NCBI GenBank assembly: GCA_016716265.1
Contig: JADJWQ010000006.1
Location: 186,001-250,000, forward strand
Direction of reading: 5' to 3'
Origin: Planctomycetota bacterium
GTDB taxonomy: Bacteria; Planctomycetota; UBA1135; UBA2386
DNA: 64,000 bases
Below, piece by piece: positions 54,372 to 63,050 of this stretch. The notes under the pieces were generated by a model. It was not told the origin of the DNA. It worked only from the letters and a program-made list of their open reading frames with translations, and did not search any database. Within the stretch, counting starts at the first letter, position 1, and each line of letters opens with the position of its first letter. The position numbers and the translations under genes are program-made.

Positions 54372-55574
54372 ATGAACGCGCCCCTGCCGCTGTTCGCTCT
54401 GTGGTGGACGCTCGCTGCTCTCGCCGCGCAGGACGCCCGCCCGGAACTCGACGCCGAGGCGCTGGCGTGGCACACGCGCCCCGTCGGTCTCGGCGTCACC
54501 TGGCGTCACGCAGAGCCCGCCGATCTGTTCGGCGCGCCCCAGTCGCTGTCGCTCCTGCGGATCGAGCCGAGCCGGCGCGGGCTCCCACGGTTGCGGGTCG
54601 CTGCGCCCGCCGCATGGGCGCGCGAGCCGACCTCCGCGTTCGGAGCCGACGCCGGGGCGCTGGCGGCCGTCAACGGTGGTTTCTTCAACATGGACACCGG
54701 TGCTCCGCTCGGTCTCGTGCGCCAGGACGGCACGACGCGCGCCGAGAACATCGCGAAGATGCACGCTGCACTCGGTGTCGATCGGCGTAACCGCTGGTCG
54801 ATCGAGCGCTGCGGCCCGGGCGACGTCGCGTTCGGCGAGCACACGCTCGCGGCGTGGCCCCTGCTGATCGCGGACGGCCGGATCCTCGACGGCGAGCCCT
54901 GGGCAGCACAGGAGGAGCGGCATCCGCGCACCGCGGCCGGCATCGCACAGGACGGCACCCTGCTGCTGCTGACCGTCGACGGACGCACGCCCGACGCCGC
55001 CGGCATGACGCTGCTCGAGCTGGCGCAGCTGCTGCACGCGCTCGGCTGCGTCGACGCCTTGAATCTCGATGGCGGCGGCTCGACCACGATGTGGATCCGC
55101 ACCGCCGGCGGCATCGTCAATCACCCCTGCGACAACAAGCTGTTCGACCACGCCGGCGAGCGCCCCGTCGCCAACGCGCTGCTGGTGTTCGCGGTGGGTC
55201 TCGTCGTGCGCGACGAGGACGAAGCGACGCTCGCACCCGCAGCGAGCTGGCAGCGCATCGAGGACGCGCGCTGTCACGATGGCGACGCGGCCGTCGCCAC
55301 GGCCGACGGCGCCAGTGCGTGCTTCGAGCTCGCCGCAGTGCCCGCCGGTGGCTACGTCCTCGAAGCCCGTTGGCCGGCGCACCGCGGCGCCGCGACCGAG
55401 CTCGAGTTCCGGGTCGGGGAGACCATCTTCCAGGCCGATCCGCGCCAACGCGCGAACCGCTGGACCGCGCTCGGTGACCTCACGAGCGCCGGGGACGCCC
55501 CGCTCACCGTGACCATCGCTGCGACCGATGGCCGGCCGTTCGCGATCGATGCGATCCGGCTCGTCGAGAAGTGA
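54372..55574 (+). CDS. secreted phosphodiester glycosidase (NAGPA domain) with golvesin-like C-terminus
   Basis: This 400-residue exported protein has a signal peptide (LFALWWTLAALAAQ). The NAGPA/DUF2233 domain shows ALAAVNGGFFNMD near residue 97, RHPRTAAGI with the conserved Thr-Ala-Gly, VDGRT, and DALNLDGGGSTTMW near 235. This domain uncovers or cleaves sugar-phosphodiesters; in bacteria, wall-polymer or exopolysaccharide phosphodiesters are suspected targets. Residues about 290-400 are a golvesin-like beta-sandwich (YVLEARWPAHRGAATELEFRV ... IDAIRLVE) as also found on the FAD oxidoreductase here. ATG at 54372 gives a natural signal sequence. Confidence 0.9.
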   Translation: MNAPLPLFALWWTLAALAAQDARPELDAEALAWHTRPVGLGVTWRHAEPADLFGAPQSLSLLRIEPSRRGLPRLRVAAPAAWAREPTSAFGADAGALAAVNGGFFNMDTGAPLGLVRQDGTTRAENIAKMHAALGVDRRNRWSIERCGPGDVAFGEHTLAAWPLLIADGRILDGEPWAAQEERHPRTAAGIAQDGTLLLLTVDGRTPDAAGMTLLELAQLLHALGCVDALNLDGGGSTTMWIRTAGGIVNHPCDNKLFDHAGERPVANALLVFAVGLVVRDEDEATLAPAASWQRIEDARCHDGDAAVATADGASACFELAAVPAGGYVLEARWPAHRGAATELEFRVGETIFQADPRQRANRWTALGDLTSAGDAPLTVTIAATDGRPFAIDAIRLVEK

Positions 55575-55603
55575 CGTCGCGGAACGCCCGAGCGGCACGG
55601 CGG

Positions 55604-55638
55604 CACGGCGCGACACCGGGTCGCTGCCCCGCGCCGTG
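55604..55638 (+). terminator. hairpin downstream of the phosphodiester glycosidase gene
   Basis: cacggcgcg and cgcgccgtg form a perfect 9-bp stem with a 17-base loop, about 30 bp past the stop codon and 69 bp before the next start. No T-tract. Confidence 0.38.
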
Positions 55639-55706
55639 TCGTCGAACGGCGCACGGGTGGCGGGTATCGTCCGGAGCGGCGTCGCAGACCCGACCGACCG
55701 CCGACC

Positions 55707-57176
55707 ATGGAACACGCCATCGCTGAGAGCCGGCAACGGCTCGACCACCTGGAGGAGCACCTCCGTCGCGAGAACCCGACGCTGCTGGAAGCCGTGCGCG
55801 GCTTCCGCAACCTCGACCGGATCGTGCACGAGATGGGCCTGCTGCGGCCCGAGGACTCGTTCGCGACCCAGGTGCCCTGGTATCCGATCGTGTCGGTGCT
55901 GGGCACGTTCTCCTCGGGCAAGTCGAGCTTCATCAACCACTACCTGGGCTCGCAGCTGCAGCGCACCGGCAATCAGGCCGTCGACGACAAGTTCACGGTG
56001 ATCTGCTTCGCGTCCGACGGCCAGCAGCGCACGCTGCCGGGCTCGGCGCTCGACGCCGATCCGCGCTTCCCGTTCTTCCGCATCAGTGAGGAGATCGAGA
56101 AGGTCGCCCCCGGCGAGGGCCGCCGCAGCGACCGCTACCTGCAGCTGAAGACGTGCGCCAGCCCGACCATGCGCGGCCGCATCCTGATCGACTCGCCCGG
56201 CTTCGACGCCGACGCCCAGCGCACGTCGGTGCTGCGGCTGACCGACCACATCGTGCACCTGTCGGACCTCGTGCTCGTGTTCTTCGACGCGCGCCATCCG
56301 GAACCCGGCGCCATGCGCGACACGCTGGAACACCTCGTCCGCGCCGTGCGCGATCGACCCGACGGCGACAAGTTCCTCTACGTGCTCAATCAGATGGACA
56401 CCGCCGCGCGCGAGGACAACCCGGAGGAGGTGTTCGCCGCATGGCAGCGCAGCCTCGCCGCCGAGGGTCTGACCGCCGGCCGCTTCTACGCGATCTTCAA
56501 CCCCGATTGCGCGGTGCCGATCGAGGACGAGCAGCAACGCCGGCGCTTCGAGGACAAGCGCGATCAGGACCTCGGCGAGATCCGGGAACGCATCCAGCAG
56601 GTCGAGATCAGCCGCGCGTACCGCATCGTCGATTCGTTGGAGCAGACCTGTCTGCGTATCCGCGACGAGGCCGTCCCCGCTCTGCAGGAAGCCCTCGCAC
56701 GATGGCGGCGGCTGGTGCTCGCACTCGATGCGGCGATGCTCGCCGCGCTCGCGATCGTCGCGATCGTGCTCGGCGCGCGCGACGGCTTCGGCGTGTGGAA
56801 GGACCGCTTCGTGCAGTTCCCGGGTACCGACTTCGGCCTCGGAACGACCGGCGCGACCGTTCTGAAGCTCGCCGTGCTCGCACTCGTGTTGTGGTTCGTC
56901 CACACGCGCTTCCGCCTGCTCGCGACCGGGATCGTGCGGCAACGCCTGCAATCGAAGCCGGAGGGCGGCGCGGCGGCGGTCCGGCTGGCCGACGCTTTCC
57001 TGCGTAGCACGCGTCTGCGCCGTCCGCTGTTCGCCACGCGGCCCACCGGCTGGACCCGGCACAACGCCAACTCCCTGCGCGGCGTGCTCGGCAGCACGAC
57101 CGGTCTGATCCAGGACCTCAACGACCGCTTCGCCCAACCGACCGGCGAGTCTCCGGCTACGGCCGCCGCGCGCTGA
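55707..57176 (+). CDS. dynamin-like membrane GTPase
   Basis: This 489-residue GTPase has G1 GTFSSGKSS (66-74, Lys72), a G3 D162-S-P-G165 and G4 N228-Q-M-D231. A loop with TVICFASDG is in the Switch-I region. A helical stalk follows and two adjacent membrane helices lie at about 336-357 and 384-400, after which a short helical tail ends the protein. This topology matches bacterial dynamin-like or EHD-like proteins that remodel membranes, rather than small GTPases. All GTP-binding residues are present. Membrane remodelling or stress protection is inferred from family. The start at 55707 begins MEHAIAESRQRLDHLEEHL. Confidence 0.87.
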   Translation: MEHAIAESRQRLDHLEEHLRRENPTLLEAVRGFRNLDRIVHEMGLLRPEDSFATQVPWYPIVSVLGTFSSGKSSFINHYLGSQLQRTGNQAVDDKFTVICFASDGQQRTLPGSALDADPRFPFFRISEEIEKVAPGEGRRSDRYLQLKTCASPTMRGRILIDSPGFDADAQRTSVLRLTDHIVHLSDLVLVFFDARHPEPGAMRDTLEHLVRAVRDRPDGDKFLYVLNQMDTAAREDNPEEVFAAWQRSLAAEGLTAGRFYAIFNPDCAVPIEDEQQRRRFEDKRDQDLGEIRERIQQVEISRAYRIVDSLEQTCLRIRDEAVPALQEALARWRRLVLALDAAMLAALAIVAIVLGARDGFGVWKDRFVQFPGTDFGLGTTGATVLKLAVLALVLWFVHTRFRLLATGIVRQRLQSKPEGGAAAVRLADAFLRSTRLRRPLFATRPTGWTRHNANSLRGVLGSTTGLIQDLNDRFAQPTGESPATAAAR

Positions 57177-57263
57177 AACTCCCATCCCTCCGCGGTGACG
57201 GGACTGCCGGGACCGTCGCCGCTCGCGACTGAATCGACTGCCGGCTCATCGGAAGGAGTCCGC

Positions 57264-57938
57264 ATGTCCGCGACCTCGACCCGCACCACGCCGACGTTCG
57301 CCATGGTGCGCTGGCCTCTGCTCCTGACCGCCGTCGTGCTGTTCGTCCGGCTCGGCGGCGAACTCGCCGGGCTCGCCCCGTCGGTGTTCTCCCGCGAACC
57401 CGGCGGCGGCATGTCGCCGCTCGGCATCGTCTGGCTCGTGCCGATCTTCGGCCTCGTGTTCGGCTGGCGCCGCACCGGCGAGCGCGACGCCCCCGACCGC
57501 CCCGGTCTCGCCGCCATGCTCGCATTCGCCGGCCTCGCGATCCCCGCGCTGCTGGCGTTCCTGAGCGTCAGCATCTTCAAGGTCCCGTACCCCGGCATGT
57601 TCGTCGGCCCCGCGATCGGTGCCCTGATCGGCATCTCGCTGTGCTGGCGCGGCTGGCCGGGCGCGTTCTGGCCCGTGTTCGTGTACTCGCTGGTGACGAG
57701 GATCCTGGTGTCCGCCATCACGCTGCTCGCCGGCTACGCGGAGTGGGACACGCACTTCACGAAGGTCGACCCGAAGATGGAGGTCGTCGCATCGCTGTCG
57801 CATTGGCAGCAAGTGCTGGCGGCGTGTGGGTTCCAGGCGGTCGGGTGGCTGCCGGTGTCGGTGGCGATCGGGATGGTGTTTGCGGTGGTGGGGTCGGTGG
57901 TGCGGGGGCGGCGGCCGGACGACCGCCTCGATGACTGA
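57264..57938 (+). CDS. polytopic membrane protein, function unknown
   Basis: This 224-residue protein has five to six hydrophobic segments (for example LLLTAVVLFVRLGGELAGLA, GIVWLVPIFGLVFG, MLAFAGLAIPALLAFLSVSIF, GMFVGPAIGALIGISL, VSVAIGMVFAVVGSVV). ATG at 57264 follows GGAAGGAG by 5 bases, a strong ribosome-binding site. I recognise no family. Its last 40 codons are more G-ending than those around. The stop codon lies 4 bp before the left inverted repeat of the insertion element, so the element has landed right against it. Confidence 0.72.
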   Translation: MSATSTRTTPTFAMVRWPLLLTAVVLFVRLGGELAGLAPSVFSREPGGGMSPLGIVWLVPIFGLVFGWRRTGERDAPDRPGLAAMLAFAGLAIPALLAFLSVSIFKVPYPGMFVGPAIGALIGISLCWRGWPGAFWPVFVYSLVTRILVSAITLLAGYAEWDTHFTKVDPKMEVVASLSHWQQVLAACGFQAVGWLPVSVAIGMVFAVVGSVVRGRRPDDRLDD

Positions 57939-57942
57939 CGAT

Positions 57943-57962
57943 ACTGGCCCCACAGACTGGCG
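57943..57962. repeat. left terminal inverted repeat of the insertion sequence
   Basis: 20-bp sequence ACTGGCCCCACAGACTGGCG, perfect inverted match to 59338-59357. Confidence 0.9.
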
Positions 57963-58015
57963 AGCCGCGGCCGGCGCCGCGCCGCGCCGGGCCATCGGGG
58001 CGCGGCGAGCGGCGC

Positions 58016-59178
58016 TCAGTCGCTCAGCGCGGTCGCCGACGCCTCGCAGTCGCCGCTCCGCCAGCGCCCGCTGAAGGCCGCCACCGACTCGCCGTCCACC
58101 GACAGTGGGTGGCCGCTGCGCTCGGGCCCCCAGTCCTGCCGCCAGCGCAGCAGCTCCCGCCCCGTCAACCGCCGCGGCACGAGGCCGATGAGCTGCGCGG
58201 GCGACTCCTCCTCCCCCGTTGAACCGCGGCCGCACGTAGTTGCGATAGCCGATCAGCATCTGCAGGTGCTTCGCCAGCCGCTTCCGCTGCTTGGACACCA
58301 GCCATGAGCAGCGCCGCAGCCGCCCCATCAGGTCGCGCAGGATCGCCAGCATCAGGTTGATCCGATGCAGCGGGTTCGCGGTCGTTCGCGGCGCCTTCGA
58401 GTCGATCTGCTCGTGCCCGGCGAAACGCTCCCCGAACGCCTGCCGTGCCAGCGCCGGATACGTGCTCTTGAAGTCGCTCCGCAGCCAGATCCGCGCGTCG
58501 TCCGGACACCGGGATGCCGCGAAGCCGAGCACCTCGGCACACGCCGCCCGCGACTCGTTCGGCCGTCTGCCCTCCCGTTCGACGCGCGCCGCGATCCGCC
58601 GGCGGCGCCGGGGTGTCATCTTCCCGGCGGCCGGCAGCCGCCCGACCGTCGCGCCGACGATGAAGAAGGCGTCCTGGTGGATCAGCACCGGCACGGTGAC
58701 CGGGCAGGTGCTGCGCTCGCCCTCGAAGGTCTCCAGCTCGTCCAGCGAGAACATCACGGTACCGCCTTCCGGGCACAGCCGGCCGCACAGGTTGTGGTGC
58801 GCGAGGCCGACGTGATCGGCGAGCTTGGGCCCACTTCAGCTCCAGGCTGCGGCGGCGGATCCCGAGCTCGCGGGCGGTCTGGCGCAGGCCGCCGCCGCTG
58901 CACTGGCGCGCGAACGTCTCGGCATTGAGATCCGGGCGCTTGTCGTAGTAGTCGACGCGGAAGGTCTGGCGCGAGAACGTGCGCCCGCAGCTCTTGCAGC
59001 GGAAGCGCGGCACGACGTCGGTGCCGAGCTGCCGCTCGAAGCTGCCGGCGCGGTGGAAGAAGCGGGTCCCGGGCTCGCGGTGGAACGGGCAGTCGACGAA
59101 CGGGCAGCGCGGCGGCGTGAACATCGGGCGGTGGCGCGCCCGGCGGGGCGCGGTGCGGGACGCGGAGGCCGACGGCAT
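58016..59178 (-). pseudogene. zinc-ribbon DDE transposase, two frameshifts as sequenced
   Basis: The frame opens at 59178 (or 59124, MFTPPRCPFVDCPF). The first part has two CxxC-type pairs (CPFVDC and CKSCGRTFS) forming a zinc ribbon and then a helix-turn-helix (GGLRQTARELGIRRRSLELKWA). A +1 base in a GGG run near 58827-58829 moves to the frame holding SLDELETFEGERS and LRSDFKSTYPAL, with Asp residues expected of a DDE catalytic core, then INLMLAILRDLMGRLRR and HLQMLIGYRNYVRPRFNG, typical of the C-terminal part of IS1/IS1595-like enzymes. A second +1 in a G5 run near 58215-58219 changes frame again to the stop at 58016. Without these bases it would read as one ORF of about 387 residues. Confidence 0.82.
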
Positions 59179-59337
59179 CCGGCAACCGCGCCGGCACTCC
59201 GCCTCCGCACCGCTGTGGCTCGCACTCGCCGTCGGGTCGCACCCGAACTCGAGTGGCGCGCCGGCGCGCAGCCCCGGCCGCCGCGCCCACCGCGGCCCCG
59301 GCAGCCCTCACCGCCCCACCGCGCGCCCCGCGCCGGG

Positions 59338-59357
59338 CGCCAGTCTGTGGGGCCAGT
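59338..59357. repeat. right terminal inverted repeat of the insertion sequence
   Basis: Reverse complement of the left repeat, perfect over 20 bp; 57 bp upstream of the fasciclin start codon. Confidence 0.9.
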
Positions 59358-59414
59358 GTCCGTGCATCCCGTCGAGGGTGGCGGACGAATGCGCGGCGTC
59401 GACCGGATCATCCC

Positions 59415-60248
59415 ATGCACCGCCACCTCACGCTCCTCTGTCTCCTCCTGCACCTCGCCCCCATCGCCCCGGCTCAGTCCCGGCCGGCTCCCGCACGACC
59501 GGCGCGCGACCTGATCGAGTCTGCCCGCGCCGCCGGGTCGTTCGAGACGCTGCTCGCTGCCGTCGAGGCGGCCGGACTGGTCGAGGTGCTCCGCGGGGAG
59601 GGGCCGTTCACGGTGCTGGCGCCGACCGACGAGGCGTTCGGGACGCTCGGGGCTGACGCGCTGCAGGATCTGCTGCGGCCCGAGAATCGCGAGCAGCTCG
59701 TGGCCATCCTGAAGAACCACGTGATCGCGGGGTCGGTGAGTTCGGCCGACGCGTTGCGGGCCGGGAGCGCGACCACGCTCGGGGGTGGGGAGATGGCGAT
59801 CCGGCTGGAGAAGGGACGCCTGCGGATCGGGGCTGCCAACGTCCTGGAGAACGACCTGCTGGCGAGCAACGGGGTCATCCATGCGATCGACGCAGTGTTG
59901 CTGCCGCCGGCGGCGGCCGCGATTCCGGCGGACCGTCGGGCGGCGGGCAGGCTGCTGCTCGAGCGGACCGTCGAGCTCGGGGCACCACTGTTCAACGACG
60001 GCGATCCGGCGAGCTGCGCGGCGCTCTACGAGACGGCGCTGCTCGGGCTCGCTGGACTCGGCGCGGAGCTGCTCGACGAGGCGGCGCGGCGCGAGGTCGA
60101 CGCTGCGCGTTCGGACGCCGCGAAGGCCGGTACGGCGCGGGAGCGGGCGTGGCGACTGCGGCGCGGCATCGACGCCGCGTATCGCTGCCTGCTGCGCGAC
60201 CAGACGGGGGACGGTGCTGCCCCCGCCGTGCTGCGGCCGCGGCGCTGA
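59415..60248 (+). CDS. secreted fasciclin (FAS1) domain protein
   Basis: This 277-residue exported protein has a signal peptide (HLTLLCLLLHLAPIAPAQS). One FAS1 domain occupies about 33-160, with the H1 box FTVLAPTDEAFGTL near residue 64, LVAILKNHVIAGSVS, and the H2 box LENDLLASNGVIHAIDAVLLP. The final 110 residues are helical (LLLERTVELGAPLFNDGDPASCAALYETALLGLAGL) and not part of FAS1; they resemble a helical domain found in other planctomycetal secreted proteins. FAS1 modules mediate adhesion or surface association. ATG at 59415 was chosen for the signal peptide; 57 bp separates it from the insertion-sequence end, so its native promoter may have been displaced. Confidence 0.87.
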   Translation: MHRHLTLLCLLLHLAPIAPAQSRPAPARPARDLIESARAAGSFETLLAAVEAAGLVEVLRGEGPFTVLAPTDEAFGTLGADALQDLLRPENREQLVAILKNHVIAGSVSSADALRAGSATTLGGGEMAIRLEKGRLRIGAANVLENDLLASNGVIHAIDAVLLPPAAAAIPADRRAAGRLLLERTVELGAPLFNDGDPASCAALYETALLGLAGLGAELLDEAARREVDAARSDAAKAGTARERAWRLRRGIDAAYRCLLRDQTGDGAAPAVLRPRR

Positions 60249-60268
60249 GTGCGCACGAGCGGCCCGCC

Positions 60269-60772
60269 TCAGCCGAGCGAGCCGTCGAGCTCGCGGGGAC
60301 GCCACAGACCGAGGAGATCGGCCTGGACGCCCATGTCGAGCCGCTCCCAGGAATCGATGCGCAGCCGGAAGCGCGCCAGCGCAGCGGTGGGGAATTCGTA
60401 GTGCTGGCCGGCGAGGCGCGCGACCAGCTCCTCGAGCCCCGGATTGTGCGCGACCACCAGGACGCGGATCGCTTCTCCAGCACGCCGTCTCACGGTCTCG
60501 AGGATCACCGACGGCGGGGCAAGGTACAGTTCCTCGATCGTCGCGAGCGCGTCGCTCAGTCCACAGACCGCGGCGACGGCCTCGGCCGTCTGCCGCGCCC
60601 GCACCGCCGTCGACGACAGGATGCGGTCCGGCAGGATGTGCTCGTCGCGGAGCAACTCTCCCATGCGGGGCGCGGCGCGTCCGCCACGCTCGTTCAGCGG
60701 GCGGTCGTGATCGCGCAGGCCGGGGTCGTCCCAACTCGACTTGGCGTGACGGAGCAGCAGCAGCTCGGGCAT
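60269..60772 (-). CDS. histidine phosphatase, SixA-like
   Basis: This 167-residue enzyme carries the RHG-type opener LLLLRHAKSSWDD with catalytic R8-H9, ILSSTAVRARQTAEAV with Arg and Thr, EELYLAPP, and VLVVAHNPGLEEL with the second catalytic His. That layout and length match SixA, which dephosphorylates phosphohistidine on signalling or phosphotransferase proteins. ATG at 60772 gives MPELLLLRHAK, the expected start. It lies 4 bp downstream of the MFS gene stop and may be its operon partner. The target phosphoprotein is unknown. Confidence 0.9.
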   Translation of the reverse strand: MPELLLLRHAKSSWDDPGLRDHDRPLNERGGRAAPRMGELLRDEHILPDRILSSTAVRARQTAEAVAAVCGLSDALATIEELYLAPPSVILETVRRRAGEAIRVLVVAHNPGLEELVARLAGQHYEFPTAALARFRLRIDSWERLDMGVQADLLGLWRPRELDGSLG

Positions 60773-60776
60773 GGGC

Positions 60777-62040
60777 TCACCCCGCGGCGGGCGCACTCAC
60801 GCGTTGCGAAGCCCGGTTGCGGAACAGCACGAGGAACACGAGCAGCACGATGCCGGCGAACGCCGCCGGGTAGAGCCAGTAGTCGCTCCAAGCGACGACC
60901 TTGCCGCCGTCGACAGTCGCGGTCGTCAGGTCCTTCTTGAGCTCCTTCATCAGGTAGGCGCCGGTGCCCAGACCGAGGCCCTGCGTCATCAGCACGAGGA
61001 AGCCTTGCGCCTGCCCGCGCAATGCGACGGGAGCGAACTTGTCGACGTATATCTGGCCCGTCACGAAGAAGAAGTCGTAGCAGATGCCGTGCAGCAGGAT
61101 GCCGCCGAGCACCATCCAGCGCACGTTGTCGTCGGCCGCCGCGGCGAACAGACCGTAGCGCACGACCCACGCGAGCATGCCGACGCCGAGCATCCACTTG
61201 ACGCCGAGCCGTGCGAAGAACGCGGGCATCAGCAGCATGAAGACGATCTCGGCGTACTGGCCGTTCGCCATGACCGACGCGACCTCCTTCTCGCCGAGGT
61301 CGCCGACGTGAGACGGGCGCCCACGAGTAGTAGGCCGCGAGCGGGATGCAGATCAGCGCCGACGACAGCATGAAGATCAGGAACGACGGGTCGCGCAGCA
61401 GACCGAGGGAACGCAGCCCGAGCAGATCGACGATGCTCGACTGGTGACCCCGCGCGGGCGGGGCGACGTGCGGCAGCGTGAAGCTGTAGATGCCGAGCAC
61501 CAGGGACGCGCCACCGCACACGAGGAACTGCCGCGAGTCGCGGTCCGCCTCCATCCATGCGCTGATGACCTCGTTCGCGACGATCCATCCGATCGTGCCG
61601 AACACGCGGACCATCGGAAACTGCCGCTCCTGGTCGGTGATCGTGTGGAACGCGACCGTGTTCGACAGGCCGAGCGTCGGCATGTAGCACAGCATGTAGA
61701 CGAGCAGCAGCGTTCCGAACGTGTCGGCGTCCTGCGGGCCCGTCACCTGTGGCAGGTAGAGCATGATGCCGGCGCCGAGGAGGTGCATCAGCCCGAGCAC
61801 GCGCTGCGACGCGAAGAAGCGGTCGGCGATCATGCCGAGGAAGACGGGCGACACGATCGCGGCGATCGGCCCGACGACGTAGGCCCAGCCGACCAGGTCG
61901 TCGGACCAACCGACGGCGCCCTCCCGCTTGCCCATCGCGCCGATGAAGTTGCCGACCGAGACGTACCAGCTCCCCCAGATGAAGAACTGGAGGAACATCA
62001 TCACGGACAGACGGGGGACGACCGCCGAGGCGTGCTGCAT
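60777..62040 (-). CDS. nucleoside:H+ symporter-like MFS transporter, frameshifted as sequenced
   Basis: The two overlapping frames together give a 420-residue, roughly 12-helix transporter of the nucleoside-symporter MFS group: MMFLQFFIWGSWYVSVGNFIGAM, GMIADRFFASQRVLGLMHLLGAG and TVAFHTITDQERQFPMVRVFGTIGWI in the first part, and IYVDKFAPVALRGQAQGFLVLMTQGLGLGTGAYL in the second. Reading continues only if one base of a CCC run (61315-61317 in plus coordinates, GGG) is dropped; then WAP joins SHVGDLGEKEVASVMANG. Because the coding sequence is otherwise intact, a sequencing indel is the simplest explanation. The start at 62040 (MQHASAVVP) lacks a clear ribosome-binding site. Nucleoside transport is inferred from family. 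Confidence 0.8.
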
Positions 62041-62120
62041 GGCCAACGCATGATGCCCAAAGCAGCGCACCGGACCAACGACGGATCGCTGGTGGCCGGC
62101 CGTCGGCGGCGGGCCGCGGA

Positions 62121-63050
62121 TCAGTGGCGCTCGAGCGGGCCGAGGGCGCGGAGCGCGGCGCGCAGCGCCTCGGCGATCGCGGCATGGCCCGCGGCATCGG
62201 GGAACCCGTTCGCCGGATCGACGAGGACCGGCCGGCCACGCCCGGCGCGGCGCGGATCGGCGTCGAAGCAGGGGACACCGACCGCTTCGCAGGCCGTCTC
62301 GGCCTGGCCGGGTGCCCGCGCTCCGAACGTGACGAACGCGGTCCGCAGTCCCTGGTCCGCCGCCTCGCGTAGCAGCGCCGCAACCTCGCCCACTGGCCGC
62401 AACGGCTCCGGGGGCCCCTGTCGCGCACGCGCCGGCGCGCCGGTCACGAGGTCGTAGACGTTCGGCATCCGCCGCCCCCACCACGGGATCGCCGGCTCCC
62501 GGCCATCGCGGATCGCGCGCAGCTCCGGGCTCAGCCCGGCCGCGGCGCCGCGGTCGAACACCAGCGCGAGATCGGCCTGCAGCGCACCGCTAGCGACGCG
62601 CAACGCGGCTTCGAGGTCGCGGTGTGCATAGCCGGGATGGGCGAGGTTGACCACCTCGACTGGCCGCGCGGGACTCGCATCACGAAGGGCCCGCTCGACG
62701 CGGCGCACCGCGGTCAGTTCGTCGTCGACGCCCCACCCGAACACCGCGCCGTCGCCGATACAGACGATACGGAACGGCCGGCCGGCCCCCGTCGCGGCGC
62801 TCGGCAGCGGCCCGCGCAATCCGAGCGCATTGGCGTGGATCTCGAACGAGCCCTCGCCGAGCGCGAGGGCGGCGCCGGGCGCGAGGCGCAACAGACCACC
62901 GCCGTCGCGTTGCGACGCGTGCATCAGCGCGCGGAAGTCGTGCAGCCGGCTGACGCGCAGAGGGTCGAGTCCGTCGAGCGTGCCCTCGAGCAGGGCCGCG
63001 GCCAGCACGAGGCCGACCGCGGCGAGCGCCACCGCACGCAGGCGCTTCAC
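62121..63050 (-). CDS. SGNH-hydrolase-like protein lacking catalytic residues
   Basis: This 309-residue protein has an N-terminal membrane anchor (AVALAAVGLVLAAALLEG). From residue 94 it follows the SGNH/GDSL pattern, but block I reads IGD-Gly101-AVFGWGVDD where active enzymes have IGDS, so the nucleophile Ser is missing. Block II NLAHPG is retained with Asn135. Near the end DPANGFPDAAGH has Phe283 where the catalytic His of D-x-x-H-P is expected. It thus looks like a pseudoenzyme or binding protein. The GTG start at 63050 overlaps the stop of the CcsA gene (GTGA), so the two are translationally coupled. Confidence 0.72.
   Translation of the reverse strand: MKRLRAVALAAVGLVLAAALLEGTLDGLDPLRVSRLHDFRALMHASQRDGGGLLRLAPGAALALGEGSFEIHANALGLRGPLPSAATGAGRPFRIVCIGDGAVFGWGVDDELTAVRRVERALRDASPARPVEVVNLAHPGYAHRDLEAALRVASGALQADLALVFDRGAAAGLSPELRAIRDGREPAIPWWGRRMPNVYDLVTGAPARARQGPPEPLRPVGEVAALLREAADQGLRTAFVTFGARAPGQAETACEAVGVPCFDADPRRAGRGRPVLVDPANGFPDAAGHAAIAEALRAALRALGPLERH

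Larger units (their letters stand above)
57943..59357. mobile_element. insertion sequence of 1415 bp with perfect 20-bp terminal inverted repeats
   Basis: ACTGGCCCCACAGACTGGCG is present at 57943-57962 and its exact reverse complement at 59338-59357. Between them lies one leftward transposase reading frame (58016-59178), interrupted by two single-base insertions. No target-site duplication is visible in the immediate flanks. Zinc-ribbon/DDE layout suggests the IS1/IS1595 neighbourhood, but the family is not assigned. The element separates a membrane-protein gene from a fasciclin gene. Confidence 0.86.

Noticed and set aside
58825..58832. Programmed frameshift in the transposase
   Set aside because: No slippery heptamer of a known IS type was seen, and a similar +1 occurs in the unrelated MFS gene nearby, so error or decay is simpler.
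57930..59370. Target-site duplication around the insertion sequence
   Set aside because: The bases next to the left end (ctgacgat) and the right end (gtccgtgc) do not match, so no duplication is claimed.
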